DNA of 64,000 nt from Angiostrongylus vasorum. Its lineage: Eukaryota > Nematoda > Chromadorea > Rhabditida > Metastrongylidae. The stretch is taken from assembly GCA_018806985.1 (NCBI GenBank), contig JADANN010000004.1, forward strand, positions 744,001 through 808,000, written 5' to 3'. The notes under the pieces are model-generated. The model was not told the origin of the DNA and made no database searches. It worked only from the letters and a program-made list of their open reading frames with translations. Position numbers and translations under genes: made by a program. Below are positions 1 to 55,518 of this stretch, piece by piece (the first letter of the stretch is position 1; every line of letters starts with the position of its first letter).

Positions 1-148
1 GTTCAGCAATCGCGAGGTTGTTAAACAGATTACATTTACTTCCATAGAAGTCAGCTACTTTTTGTATTGTATTGTGTTTTTTCTATGGAAGTAAATGTAT
101 GCTGTTTAACAGGCTCGCGATTACTGAACAAGAAAACGACGCATTCAT
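1..148. mobile_element. Foldback MITE, copy 1 (left edge cut by window)
   Basis: The left arm (1-52) and right arm (about 78-130) are inverted repeats around cgcgaggttgttaaaca, with a spacer of about 25 bp; the outer part aagaaaacgacg extends to about 148. A second copy with the same arms is at 27197-27347. No ORF of substance, so this is a non-autonomous element. Confidence 0.75.
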
Positions 149-229
149 ATTCCAATGCCGAGGTTGAAAGAAAGTCGATCCTGGAAAACTCGGAATCTCA
201 GCTGGGCTCCGAATCTGCGTTTACTCTTA

Positions 230-450
230 CCGAGGCTCACGTGCTGTCAACCACAACAACCGAAAGCTTTGCTTTGCCTCTCTCTCAGCTCCATTTTTAC
301 TCTATCGGTTGTATCACCGATCACCCATCAACAGTAATAAAAACCTTAATTCACTGTGATTTCGACCACAGCTTTTACTCTACCGGGTTCAATGCCGGTT
401 TATGGTCCACGGATCATTCAGACTTTAATTCTCTCTCTCAGGTCTAACAT
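230..450 (+). repeat. SINE-3 family, 5' part
   Basis: The stretch 340-430 (gatttcgaccacagctttt, then gggttcaatgccggttta) matches the 5' body of SINE-3 at 22880-23100 (reverse) and 57835-57900. The tRNA-like part is missing. Confidence 0.5.
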
Positions 451-1045
451 TCTTAGTTTCTTGAAAGGAAATGTAAAATATGGTATTTGTTAAAAACATT
501 TCTTGTGCAAGCAGTAGAGATAAGTGCTAGTAAATATATTTGAGGGTTCACTTAGTGTTTGCACAAAACAGTACCTAAAGAAGACAGTTCAGAAAATTAC
601 ACCACTGGAAATATATCGGTTCCAACGTAATGGTGAAAATTTAGATATGAAGAATAAATTGCCGTCATAAGAAAAGTATGTACCAGGTTCCAAACATCTT
701 TTCAAGTTTTGATGTGAACTGAGAGGTTTGGGTCACTATTTGATCAAAACCTTTGTCAACAAATAGTTACAGCTCGAAGATCTACTTTACGCGAGAGATC
801 TGGGCCGCTTTATCAGTGAGGGATTATCAATCCTCAAGGATAGGTTCATGCACCCATTTGCTGATCGCCGTGTGCTTCATGTGAATGGACGGCAAAGTAT
901 CAACTTGCCCTTGCTACTTTAAAAAGAATATCCATTTTGTTCTGGTCATTCGAACTACATTGAAAATCTTATGTTCTTCTTCATTGCTCATAAAAAACCT
1001 AGTTATGTGGCCTTCTTGTTATACATTTGATACATACGTTTAGAA
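450..1045. other. Unassigned, downstream of gene A
   Basis: AT-rich sequence with no convincing ORF and no match to the repeat families in the window. Confidence 0.5.
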
Positions 1046-1410
1046 ACCTAACGGTTTACCGCCTCATCATGGCTGGGAGGTGTTCCTGGGACAGCGGGGG
1101 ATTCACCACTCGTAGGGTCTTCCGACCTGAAAAGAAATCCGGCGTTTCCATGAGGAAGCCCAGCTTAGAGTGAACCAATACCAGGATCCGTCACCGTCGT
1201 GGTACTAAACTAATCTCATGGTAGCAAATCTCCCTTGATCCACAACGGCGGCGATTGCCTGTGGCCGTGACGATCTGGGGCAGACTTTGGCATGGCTGAC
1301 CTCGGGACTCCAAGGAACCACAGTGGCTAAACCAGCAAAACTCCGAAAAATTGGTGATTATGCTGGGGCTCTCACAACCAGTGTTGATGGCCCATCCAAG
1401 TATCCACAAA
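1046..1410 (-). repeat. R4 dispersed repeat
   Basis: One of four larger copies of a ~350-bp repeat; others are at 5027-5362 and 20574-20940 (plus) and 30925-31330 (minus). The conserved end is accgcctcatcatggctggg followed by aggtgttcctggg. No ORF is conserved between copies and I see no terminal inverted repeat or tRNA boxes. Confidence 0.75.
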
Positions 1411-2185
1411 TATCCAAGTTAGTTGGGAGAGGGAAGAATCGTAGGCTTAAGAAGGTGGGAACAATGTTGACCATTGTCAGTCCGCTTCACTGTGCACTCG
1501 GTGCCTTTGAAAGCTATCCAAGCCACTCTCTTTTGCTCTTCTCTCGGGTTAAGTTGTTCATCAAATTGACTTTTCGATCCATATTCCCCAAAACGGTCTA
1601 CTTCCCTCCTTTTCAGATTTGGAGTTAACCCATTTGTCGTTATGCGCTACTATTTAAATGGGTTCGAATTACAACATTCCTGCGAGTCGTTGTTTTTGCA
1701 AGAAGCTAGTTCACGTACAGTGTGCCGTTGGTTTCTGAAAATTGTGATGGTGTACAAGTATTGCTTGTTCCTTCAAGAAATTTTAGCTGTACAACTATTC
1801 GTTTGCCAACCAGCTGCTGGGATTAAACGGTAAGACTTTTTCAGTTCCGATCTAACATCGTAGAACTAGATGGAGTTTTTAAGCCTTATTCTTGGAAAAT
1901 GTAAAACGAAAGTGAACTCTGGAACTCGTAGGAAAACGTAACATCCGTGTTCCATATAGAAACTGACCGAGACCCATAAGTCGTATGTGTTGTGTTTAGT
2001 CATAGCTAACCCTCATATTCCCTCAAGTAAATTCACAACTCACTAATCATGAGTGGAAAAAGAAACGGAGTGAGTTGGGAGTCGAACATGCGACATCAGA
2101 AGTGTTTTGAAATACGTTGGCAAGTAGTGCTGATGACAATTGTTTTTGACTTTGCATCGCCTCTTCAGCCTTAACAAAAGAAGGA
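1410..2185. other. Unassigned
   Basis: Short ORFs only (113 aa at most), none recognisable. Nothing supports a gene. Confidence 0.4.
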
Positions 2186-3600
2186 AACTAATGCAACGCC
2201 ATGTCGCGAACATGTACACAGTATGAAGAACGTGTTGTTGGGGAACTAAATGAAAGTCCTGGATTCTCCTGTATCACATGATGTCCCGACTGATTCGATC
2301 GAGTGCCGGTAAATCTTTCATTGCTCCTTGTCGCGTGCAAAACTATTCCAGTGGGTACTGACTCTAAAGACTCGTTCAACACCATATCTTCGTTCCAACG
2401 TTTTCGTGAAGAACTTTGATCATCGGGTGGGTGGTTTTCTCATTGTCCGTTTGACATCTCGAGGAATCTAGTCGCTAGCGGCTGTTGTCCATCGGTTTTC
2501 ATTCACGGGCAATACGCCTCAGGCACACGCTGTCTTCGACCATTCGGTGTGTAGAGTGGAGTTTTTGAGTGTTGATCGTTCACGTACGTGGGAACTTAGG
2601 ATCCTCTCTCTCCCACTTGCGTAAAGCGGGATACTCATAGCGTTGTTATTTCGACTACTGCTTACTTAGAGAGCAGTCTTCTGCCGCATACGTTTAAGCA
2701 AGGAGAATCGTGGAATCGAAAAAGGTGTGCACGTAGTCTGGTGTTCTTTGTTCTGTTCACTACATCCTCGATGCTGTTGAAAGCTCCCCAGCAGCTTGCC
2801 TCCTCATTCTCAACTCTGAAGCTAAGTCGTTTTTCATGTTGACTTTCCGAGATAGATAGACTTAGTTCAACCATTCCAAGAGATACATTCCGTTGAGCGT
2901 AAATGAGTGATACGACTGTAATCTGATCTTCGTGAACATCGTTTTTGTGAGATTCAATCTAAGACCAATCTTTCCACAACCGTTGTGAAAGTGAGCTGGC
3001 GCCTATTCCGCCTAGCTAGTGCTTGATGTTACAAGATCGATGTCGTCAGTAAAGCGAAGATGGTGTAACAGCCAGCCTTCGATTTCCGCCCCTATGTTGT
3101 CCCATAGTGGCGCGTGTGGCGGGCGCAGTGGTCGGAAGCGCTCTGCAATACACGTGGGATCGATTCCACCCCTCCCCCCTGGCCCGCGAAGCCTTCTATC
3201 CCTCCGGTGTCGTACCAGACTTGTCTAGGAGGATAGCAGCACTGGCTCGATACACTGGTAGGCCACCGCAAGTTACTGTAAAAGCCAAATAGGCATTCAA
3301 TCACTGCGATACGATTCTTAATGAAGTCGAATGCATAGCGCATCCCTCAAGGATTGATCAACGGCGAGAGCTTTATCCTTTTATCTCCTATTTTGTCCTA
3401 CACCAATCTCCCCCATGGCGTTCCTTAGGGCGGCAGTAAATAATTCTGGTGCGCTATTATCGCACTGCCTAGCCCCTCCTTTTTTCGTCGTTGTTAATGT
3501 CGTTGTAGAATAGTGGTATTTCTGTTACGAAATTTTATATTGCTCAGAGAGATACTTTGTAAACTGGACTTGTCTGAAGAAGACTTTTCCCGTGAATTAA
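2186..3600 (-). mobile_element. RTE-type LINE fragment, 3' part, interrupted by a SINE
   Basis: Reverse-strand matches to the C-terminal part of the reverse-transcriptase ORF: the region downstream of the catalytic FADD motif at 2400-2960 and the FADD region at 3000-3105, resuming at 3414-3590 after SINE-1. Many stops. Lies beyond the 3' end of gene A. Confidence 0.75.
3106..3400 (+). mobile_element. SINE-1, tRNA-derived, inserted in LINE
   Basis: An A-box-like start (gtggcgggcgcagtggtcgg) and a B-box-like gggatcgattccacc are followed by the family body (ctccggtgtcgtaccagact) and the 3' end (gaatgcatagcgcatccctc). LINE sequence flanks both sides. Confidence 0.8.
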
Positions 3601-4232
3601 TGAGCCTAGAATGCAGCTGTTCTTGATCGACGCCAATCACGACATTCGTGCTAGATAAGTTGTCAAATGATTTCAAATTGAAAAGAGCTCCGTGCGGCAA
3701 AATGAGCAGTGGAAGAAAAGGGAAGAGTCACACATGACTCATTTCAGCAAACTTCGTCCAAAAATCATATGTGACTCTCAACAGCAGTTTCCGACTGTTC
3801 TTGCAAAGTAAAAGTTATTTGTCATATGAGATGCTTATTTCGTTGGCTTATTTATTACTTCGTTCAATTACAAGAACGTTGGAAAAATTTTTGACCGTAG
3901 ACACAAGTATGGGTCTCTTTGGTTTTGGCTGGTGAAAGGGAACAAATGTAGATTGTTGGGAATTCAAGTTAAATAGGATTTCGTACGAGCGGCAACAAAT
4001 TCCACCGCATATAATTTGGAGATCTCTGATGAAATTTTGAGCAGCACGAGTCAATTGCAGCCATATTGAAAATGTCCAGTAATCACTAAACAACAGCGAC
4101 GAAAACTTTTGGGTTCACCGGCTTATTCGGTTGCAGTGAATTCTGTAAGAACTTTTAGTGACATAAGATATTCATTTGAAAAGGAACAAAAGAGAACGAA
4201 AACTAGTGGGGCTACAAAGGTGAAGCGAAAAG
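3600..4232. other. Downstream of gene A
   Basis: Probable 3' UTR and flank of gene A. No coding signal. The last ~100 bp align with the flank downstream of gene B (54735-54848). Confidence 0.5.
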
Positions 4233-48172
<43,940 letters not shown>

Positions 48173-48521
48173 ACGAATACGGTGCTCTTCCTATACGCGA
48201 GGTGGTTCGACAGTTAAGGTCTTCTCCGACTTTCAAAAGATGATTAAACACGAAGCCGCACCATGGAAGCCTCTTACATCGACCTGCTAATTCTAGTATC
48301 CCATTTTCCATACATTTCAATCTCAATCATTTTTTCTGTTTTCGGGAGGCAAACGTTTAATATAGCATCAGCATCGTTCAAAAATTTGAAGGAAATGGGT
48401 GTAAAACCGACGCTATGCACATTTCCGTGCAAGGGACGGCAGTTAATGGAAAGAAATGTCGGTGAAACTCTCGTTATCTCTGGAAAAAAGATATTGAAAA
48501 GGATAAAGGATGAAGCTGTCG
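48173..48521. other. Upstream of gene A
   Basis: Presumed 5' flank and promoter region of gene A; no recognisable element. Confidence 0.4.
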
Positions 48522-48785
48522 GCTTTGATCAATCCGTTAGGGATGCGCCATGCATTCGGCTTCATTATGCATTGCTTGTAGGTGATTGAATGCATATCTG
48601 GCCTTTACAATGACTCGCAGTGGCTTACCGATGTGTCGAGACAGTGATGCTATCCGCCCAGGCAAGTCTGGTACCAATTTTCCGACCCTGGAGGGAATGG
48701 AAGGCTTTGGTAGGCCACGGGCCCGGGGATCAATCCTACGTGTGTGTTACAGGGCACCTGCGACCACTGCGACACATCCGCCCTT
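48522..48785 (-). mobile_element. SINE-1, minus strand
   Basis: Reverse full copy from ttgatcaatccgttagggat to cgaccactgcgacacatccg. About 350 bp upstream of the gene A start. Confidence 0.85.
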
Positions 48786-49239
48786 CCTGAAAAGATCTTA
48801 AGGGCAAGAAAGTTAAAGAAAGGAACGTTAATGTTGTCTTTTCTTCGAACCCTGTAGTGGTAATGTGCTCAAATAGTTTTAATGGCACCTAAGAACTAAA
48901 GAAGCTATCCGACACCATTTTTTTGAACCACAAGCTCTTCATGCTTTTTTTCTACTTAGCAATGTGTTGAGCACATCAAGTCGCTACTTACGAAGCAGTG
49001 AAACTAAGATTTAACATTTATGCGACGAAATGACCTTCACAGGAGTAACTGCACTGCGGCATTGTGGTCGGTGTGGTTTCTACAGGGAACATAATCTTTC
49101 CGGTGATTTATACTCCTGCACACTACTATTTTTCCCCCGTTATTGTAATTATTCGTTAATTTCTCCAGCACAAATGTTGTAGTGGCCAGGTCTGTGGAAA
49201 CCTACTCTTAATAACTTTTTAAATGACCCGTTTTCACAT

Positions 49240-49440
49240 CTACTGTACGGATCCACGCACTTCTTGCATTCGATTCGTTTTGTCGTGTTCATCACCCACA
49301 AAACTCTTCAAACAGTTGCGTGTGGATTCGGCTGCTGCTTGAGGGTTTTCTTCTTTGCAACGAATTTCCTTGTATGCTGGTCGGGTTGAATCTTTCTAGA
49401 GTTCTGGGCTAGCTGCGCCAGAGCGTTCTGAGGTTGAATG
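49240..49440 (-). mobile_element. SINE-2, 3' part
   Basis: Shares ttcttgcattcgat, ggctgctgcttgagggtttt and ctgggctagctgcgccagag with 33810-34000. Confidence 0.65.
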
Positions 49441-49604
49441 GAAGAAATGAGCTTTTTTTTTAGATTTTTCTAAAATATTTCTACTAACATTCCCTAAATA
49501 CTATTTGAACATTTGCAACCTAAGACTTCTATACCTAGCTTTCTTTGCGTATAATTCACCTTCAATAAAACGTATGATCGAGGTTTAATACGATTTGTAG
49601 AAGC

Positions 49605-49925
49605 GGATACCACAGTGGTAGTGATATCGGTCATTGCGAGCACGGGGGGTGGCTCGACTCCGCTCTGGGCTCACCGGATCTCTCATCCTTCCGGGACCAG
49701 GAAATTGCTATTGGACTTGTCAGGGGAAAGGTTTACTCTCTGAAATCCAATTGTGAACGATATAGCCCAGCTAACGTGAAAAACTACTCGACCAGCATTC
49801 AACGACATTCATAATCAAAGAACAAGTGCTCAAGCAGCAGCCGATGCTACACGTGGAAAGTTGGAAGTCCTTCATGAATGGTGAGTGTGAGGAAGCACAT
49901 GGAAAGCGAAAATTGTTGGGATCTG
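49605..49925 (+). mobile_element. SINE-2, full copy
   Basis: A box taccacagtggtagtgat, B box gtggctcgactccgc, body ctcatccttccgggaccagg, tail caagcagcagccgatgctac. Confidence 0.78.
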
Positions 49926-50164
49926 CACACTATATGTGAAAGACAGTTCGCTTAAAAAAATCAATTTGTAACCGCTAGAACGTAAACACTTGGACAATTA
50001 ACAGATTGTTTCCCTGCAGTAGACAGACACATGGTCGACTGTTTGTTTAATTCCCTGCCCCCCGACTCGCCAGTCCTTCCATCCTTCCGGTATCAACAAC
50101 TTGGTATCAGGTTTGCCAAAAGAATACCAACATTGACCTGATACATCGATAGACCAATTATTCA

Positions 50165-51105
50165 GCAGGGTTAGACAAAAAACGTAGGGTAGTTCCCCAA
50201 AATAATGTTTCGGACGTAAGAAAGATCCCTTCTAAGCTACCCTTCGTATCAAATGAAGTTACGCCATTAAGAAATGCTTAAGAAAAAGTGGTCTTGAAAA
50301 TTATATAACGATTATTGACATCCCACCCAAATACCCTACGCCGTTAGTTTGTTCGCAACCGTCTCTATGATCGTTTGTGCAGCTAAAAAAACTGTATAAT
50401 CTATCCTAACGGGAGAGACGGGGATTGCATGGGTTCAGATACAATATACTTGATCTCATGTAACGCATGCGGTGAGGAATATATTGGGGAAACGGGTAGA
50501 CCACTTTGTGTCCGCATAAAAGAACATCTAGATGGGAAAGCTAAAATTCGTCAAAACACTCCTCTAGGGACGCATAGGGCACAAAAAGCACAACGGCGAT
50601 GATTTTGAAGTGACCGTACGGGTCCTAGCGCAGGAGTCGAAAACATCAACGCGCAAAACTCTTGACGCGTTTTGGATAAATTTCAAAAACCCAAAGATGA
50701 ACCGGAAAGACGAATGCCTCACTATCACACGTGATCTTGCGCCCTATTTCAAAATGATATTTTGACCCCGGTGTGTGTCGTGCTCGCGACCCCACGTGAA
50801 CAACGCGTGGGCCAGTCCCACTCGTTACATCACGGTGAGTAGCCTTTCAGTATGACCGTAGCATCCTAACCCACCATCTATTTAAAACTTTGATCTTCAT
50901 TAATACTTTAGCCTTTTCCACCGAATAATTAAACTTCTATAATAATTCTAATATAAAATACGTCCAGGCTCTGAGGAAGGCGAAATCGTCGAAACGTCAG
51001 CCATCGACCAACAACACCAACAACGACAACGACGACGAAGACCTGTACCAACCTCGCATCAGCTAAAGAAGATCAGTTTATAAGATCATATAAATAAATA
51101 TTCAG
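50165..51105 (+). mobile_element. Penelope-like element, 3' end with GIY-YIG and terminal repeat
   Basis: Near-identical to 7510-8425: GIY-YIG piece (TIYLISCNACGEEYIGETGR) with frameshifts, then the terminal repeat with cacggtgagtagcc and the hammerhead-like motif. A 5'-truncated insertion between genes A and B. Confidence 0.85.
50967..51002 (+). ncRNA. Hammerhead-ribozyme-like motif
   Basis: GGCT, CTGAGGA, extra A, GGCG/CGTC helix II (one G-U pair), GAA, ACGT, C, AGCC. All paired elements kept. Confidence 0.6.
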
Positions 51106-51839
51106 CATTGAGTCCGATCATAGCCTTCTTTGCGCGAAGGTTCGATTCGGACGCAAGCCGGAAAAGAATTAATGTCATCAGTCATGAAGAAAAATTCAAG
51201 CAGTATGTAATGAGAATATTCTGAATGAAGTCTTTATCAAGTGTGACTGGCAGATTAAAGAAGACCCAGCTGAACATTACATGCGATTTGTCAAAGGAGT
51301 TTGAAGTTATGGCGAATTGACCTCAGTTCCTCAACCAAGAATACCAAGTATCTCCACTACTACTTAGGAATGGCATGAAGCCGAAGCCTGTTCCTGCTCC
51401 AACAATTTCATCGCGGCTAGTAATAAACACCAGTTGCGTAGTAACTATGAAGGAGGGCCCACAACGATACATACAAAAGAAACTGTTCAAAGAAACCCAA
51501 AGAAAACCAGCTTGAAGAAATTCCTTTGTGGCACGACTGTAATGTTTTGTTGTCTTCAGCCCTGACGAGCGAGAAACAGACCATTAGTCCTTCCGTCATG
51601 ATATGGCGTTGATAACGGAGAACTTTTACATCAGAGTCTTCCGTACCGCAATTCCTGTCCGGGGCCCTAAAATTTCCGCTGGAAAAAAAATTGGAATTAT
51701 TTCCACTGGGGTTCGAATGTTGATAGAAACTATGAATAAGGCCCAGCTCCAGCACCTCATATTATTATCGCAGATTTTCTCAAAGGTGGAAGCCGTAATT
51801 TACGTGTACTTCTGACAATACCTGTGATATTCTACCTTG
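51106..51839. other. Intergenic, unassigned
   Basis: ORFs of 112 aa (minus) and 70 aa (plus) overlap each other and are not recognisable. Confidence 0.4.
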
Positions 51840-52025
51840 AAAGAAGAAAACCCAAGACCACTAGAGGATGTCGGAAAAAAGGGTGATCGTCGGGATCTTC
51901 ATAACTGTTGCTCGATATGCTAATTGAGTGTACTCCACAAGATCTTCACAAAGATTATCCTGTCGTGCATATTAAGGTTGCTGGATGGGGTCCAACCAGT
52001 TAAGCAGGCAGGATTTCGACAGCGA
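51840..52025 (+). mobile_element. Fragment of a third LINE (RT core)
   Basis: GDRRDLHN, then LHKIFTKIIL, then QPVKQAGFR: the fingers-to-palm region of a non-LTR reverse transcriptase of another family. Confidence 0.6.
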
Positions 52026-52066
52026 TTCTTGGCTGTTTTGGGAACTTTTTTAAACATGCATTATTT

Positions 52067-52325
52067 TATTGATAATCTAACCCTAGGTTGATAAATAACA
52101 TTATTTGGCTAACGTTTCGACGTTTTCGTCCTCCTTAGACCGATGATCAGAGTTGGTGGTCAACAGTCGTTCATACTCTTGTTGTAGTGTCTTCGTCGTC
52201 GACGAGGCCACGAACGACTGTGGACCATCGACTGGCATCATCGGCTCTGAGCAAGAAGAAGACGTCGGAACGTTAGCCGAATAAAGCTACTTATCAATCT
52301 CGTGTTAGCTTATCGATGAAAAAAC
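52067..52325. mobile_element. Foldback element with hammerhead-like arms, copy 1
   Basis: Arms of about 100 bp or more in inverted orientation: left has ttggctaacgtttcgacg and gtggtcaacagtcgttc; right has gaacgactgtggaccatcga and acgttagccgaataaa. Each arm contains a decayed hammerhead-like motif (core CTAAGGA on the minus strand of the left arm; CTGAGCA in the right). No coding capacity. Confidence 0.7.
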
Positions 52326-52424
52326 ACATGTTGAATAGATATACCGAGGTTTAAAGAGAGCCGGTTTTTGAAATGTCATTTTTTATTTTTGCAAAAAAAA
52401 ATGAAATGTTCTTATGAGGATTTT

Positions 52425-52625
52425 CTTGCGTCTTGAGTATCGGTGAATGCTGGTCGAGTCGATTCCTGGAGTCCTGAGATGGCCAGAATAGAACGTACCC
52501 ATTTGTATAGCAGAGAGTGACTTTTTCCCGGACAAGTTTGGTGTCAATTTTCCGACACCGGATGGATGAGAGGCTTAGTGGTTTCGAAGTAGAACCGAAC
52601 CAACAACGTGTTCGTGACAATCGAC
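52425..52625 (-). mobile_element. SINE-2, minus strand, truncated
   Basis: Contains gctggtcgagtcgattcctg and, reversed, cacaatggcagtgatgtcg (A box) with ggttcggttctac (B box). Confidence 0.65.
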
Positions 52626-53844
52626 ATCACTGCCATTGTGCTATTCACCTCTGATTTTTAAAATGATTTTGGTATTTTTTTTGAAAATTTCCATGACGCT
52701 AGACAAGGTTTGGAGCGAAGGACTTTTGTTGAGTATGAAAAAGCGCTTTATAGCGTCAAAATAAACGCTATGCTATCAGCACCCGTCGAGTAACTAGGTG
52801 GATCCATCCTGCATGAGTACTCTACCTGATTGGCATCGGACCCACACCATAAAATTACAGCTTTTCTATCGACCATTTACCAATGCCCGTATGAAAAAAG
52901 GGTTTGACTAGGCGACGCCATTTTTGCCAAAGATTTTTTACTACTGCATAGTCATAGGTACGAATCAATACTAATCAAATACTGGATTGGGATGGGAAGG
53001 GCATACGTATCGATTGGGAACTCCTATCAGATCATCGTTTCTCCCTATTCTCGAGAAATATCTCTACTTCCGGATAGCAGGTCTCCACCCAAAAGAGAAC
53101 GAATGTAAGCAACAGTGTTAATCATCCTTCCGTTCTCTTAGAAGCCTTTCTAAAAGAGCTTCACCCTTTTTATACTTCGGTGCATTATGTAAGAATTCAG
53201 TTCTGAAGATCTTGACTCATATAAGTAGTATTAATCTCAGTCGTATATTATTCATTTCTCATTCTAGTCACAGATGGGTTAAAGTGATTTGTTTTTCTTA
53301 AGCAAACCTGCTACATTTTTCAACCTTGTTGTGACGTTAATGAGACATTTGCATATCGCACAGATTGAGATTTAGTTACGCAAGTTTTAGGTATGGCGTA
53401 ACATGTCATCCGCATCTTCTTCGCACCCTTTCTACACATATTGCATCTCTGCTTCAACTATGACAGCCGGTTCATTTGTAAGACGTACCACTTGTTCCCC
53501 ACACTGCTTCATTAATCCATGGCGAATCATACTGTGGTGTTGTCACTGCATCTCAGCAACGTTTTTTTGGTCTATAGTTGCTATCAGCAAACGTCCATCC
53601 AACAGAAAGGAAAGCAAGGGCTTCGGTTACTGTATTGATTAGTACGTGAACCCCGGAAGGGGGTAATTATGGGCCTGAAGCTCAGCTGAACTTCTGAATT
53701 CTACTCATATCTCAGCATTCATGTGGTTGTATCCCTTCATAAATCTTTCCGCTTTAGATTTTTCTTTATAAATTACTCCTTTGTAAGTTAATTGTTTCTT
53801 TAAGAGTTATTTTAAAGAGAAAAAAAAGGAAGCGCTAGGCATTC
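52626..53844. repeat. Intergenic, SINE-3 remnant at 53600-53740
   Basis: 53600-53740 matches the SINE-3 tRNA-like half (gcttcggttactgtattgat; ctcatatctcagcattcatg). The remainder shows nothing. Confidence 0.4.
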
Positions 53845-54440
53845 CACTTTATCAAGCGCCTTGGAGTTGACTGGACGCATATCGGGCTTATACAGTGACT
53901 TTGGGATGGCTTATTTGCTTCGATGCTTGGACGGCCACGGCCCATCTTCATGAGTTGCGCAGACCACAGTAGATTTCCCATTCGCTTCTTCGCATCGAAT
54001 TCGTCATCCATGGTGGACGTTTATTTGAGCATCGTGGAGAGTGATATGTAAAGTAAGCCCTCCTGAGGCTCCGAGCTTTTCTCATACCTCGCTACCCTTA
54101 TGTATGTATTTCTCAAAAATGATTAACATTGAGTCAACCTTGGCTGCTAAAAATTATGGACTAGTGCTCGTTCTAAATAAGTAGACATCAATTTCTGGCG
54201 GATGTTTTATGGCAAAAAGTTACCTATAGTGGGAATTTGTTATCTTATTGCTGACAGTACCACTAGGATAAGAAACTGCCTGAGAGAATGGCAAATCAAA
54301 GCCCTTAGTGGTGAGATAGGTAACGCGTGAGCCTACGGAAAAGGAAGTCGCGAGGTGGAAGCTGGCCCAGAGATTCCGAGTTTTGCGGAGATCTCAAAAT
54401 CACTGTGATTGTGACTTATTCAATTATCTGATGATTTATA
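53845..54440. repeat. Intergenic, SINE remnants
   Basis: 53845-53960 resembles reversed SINE-1; 54310-54430 resembles the SINE-3 3' half (cttagtggtgagataggtaa; gagatctcaaaatcactgtg). Both are old. Confidence 0.4.
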
Positions 54441-54848
54441 ATGCAAGGAAATTCAGGAAATTTCTTGAAACCAAGCATAAGTTTCCTCCATTAATAGCAG
54501 CTCATAAAACCCCTTAAAAAAAGCCGCCTTGTCGAACAGCGTAAGCTACAAGGCAAGTGTGAGGTACCAGATATTCAAATAAAGCAGTGTAAAAGCAAAG
54601 CCAAAAGCGTAGTGCTTTGAAGTTCCTGGTGGAATTCTGGTAAGGAATGTAGTGGATATGCAATCCGGGTTAAGTTGGAGCCATTTTGAAAACATATAAC
54701 AAAGCTTTATACAACAGGAGGGCTTTTAGGTCCACTGGTTTCTTCGGTCACAGTGTACCGTGCAGAAACTTTTGGTGACATAAGATATTCGGTTGAAAAA
54801 GAACAAAAGAGTACAAAAATAAGCGTGGTGCGAAGCTGAAACGAAAAG

Positions 54849-55518
54849 TTATAAAGCTTCTAGTGTATCACTACGCATATAAGTTCTATACATAGTGTTC
54901 GACTCGTTGTCAGTGTGTATGAAAGAGTTCGGTTCGTCGATAGTGCGTAAGGGCCCGCTGTTAACAATTAAATCTGTAGAATCTGGTGCTTTGATAGGTT
55001 CAACAGATTGTTGGGCTTCTTCTTTTCCCTCAACGAATGGGGTCGTCGAAGAGCCCTGTCGGCCTATCAACCAGAACGTTTCCATGACACCCTTCCCCTG
55101 AAATTACACGGCCTTACGGCATTGAAGCTCAGCACCTTATGAAAATCTCGGTGAAGGTTCAAGAGTGAATAGGAAACTCCAGTTAATACTGGTAGCTCGT
55201 CGAGTCACTAATGTCAACAGTAAAGTATGGTAACGTATATTACAGCTTAAGCAGAAAACAGTGCAAAAAATCTCAAAAAGCTCCTAGAGAACGCTTTTCG
55301 TTCCATCTTAAAAGGGGAAGAGAGACTGCATTGTGTTCTATTTCTTCTTTACTCTTCAGAAAGCTTTCAGCTTTAAAGATTGCGCAAGTGTAAGTTATAG
55401 GCGAAATCAGATGTGCTAACCTTTATGATCACTTCTCCTCTTGACCGAACTTCATACGCGTTATGGAAATGGTTGTCGAGCAAATCACGCGATTCCTTTG
55501 ACAGATGGATGTGGCCCG
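54849..55518 (-). CDS. Gene B tail exons
   Basis: Exon 55421-55518 encodes [20 protein letters not shown] and [12 protein letters not shown]. Exon 54849-55097 encodes [15 protein letters not shown] and then an acidic, Ser/Asn-rich tail ending TAA. Both are open. The intron between them and the downstream flank also align with gene A, so the duplication spanned exons and introns. Confidence 0.9.

Noticed and set aside
49605..49690. Functional tRNA gene from clear A and B boxes
   Set aside because: No cloverleaf can be drawn, and the same head is attached to a conserved SINE body in several copies.
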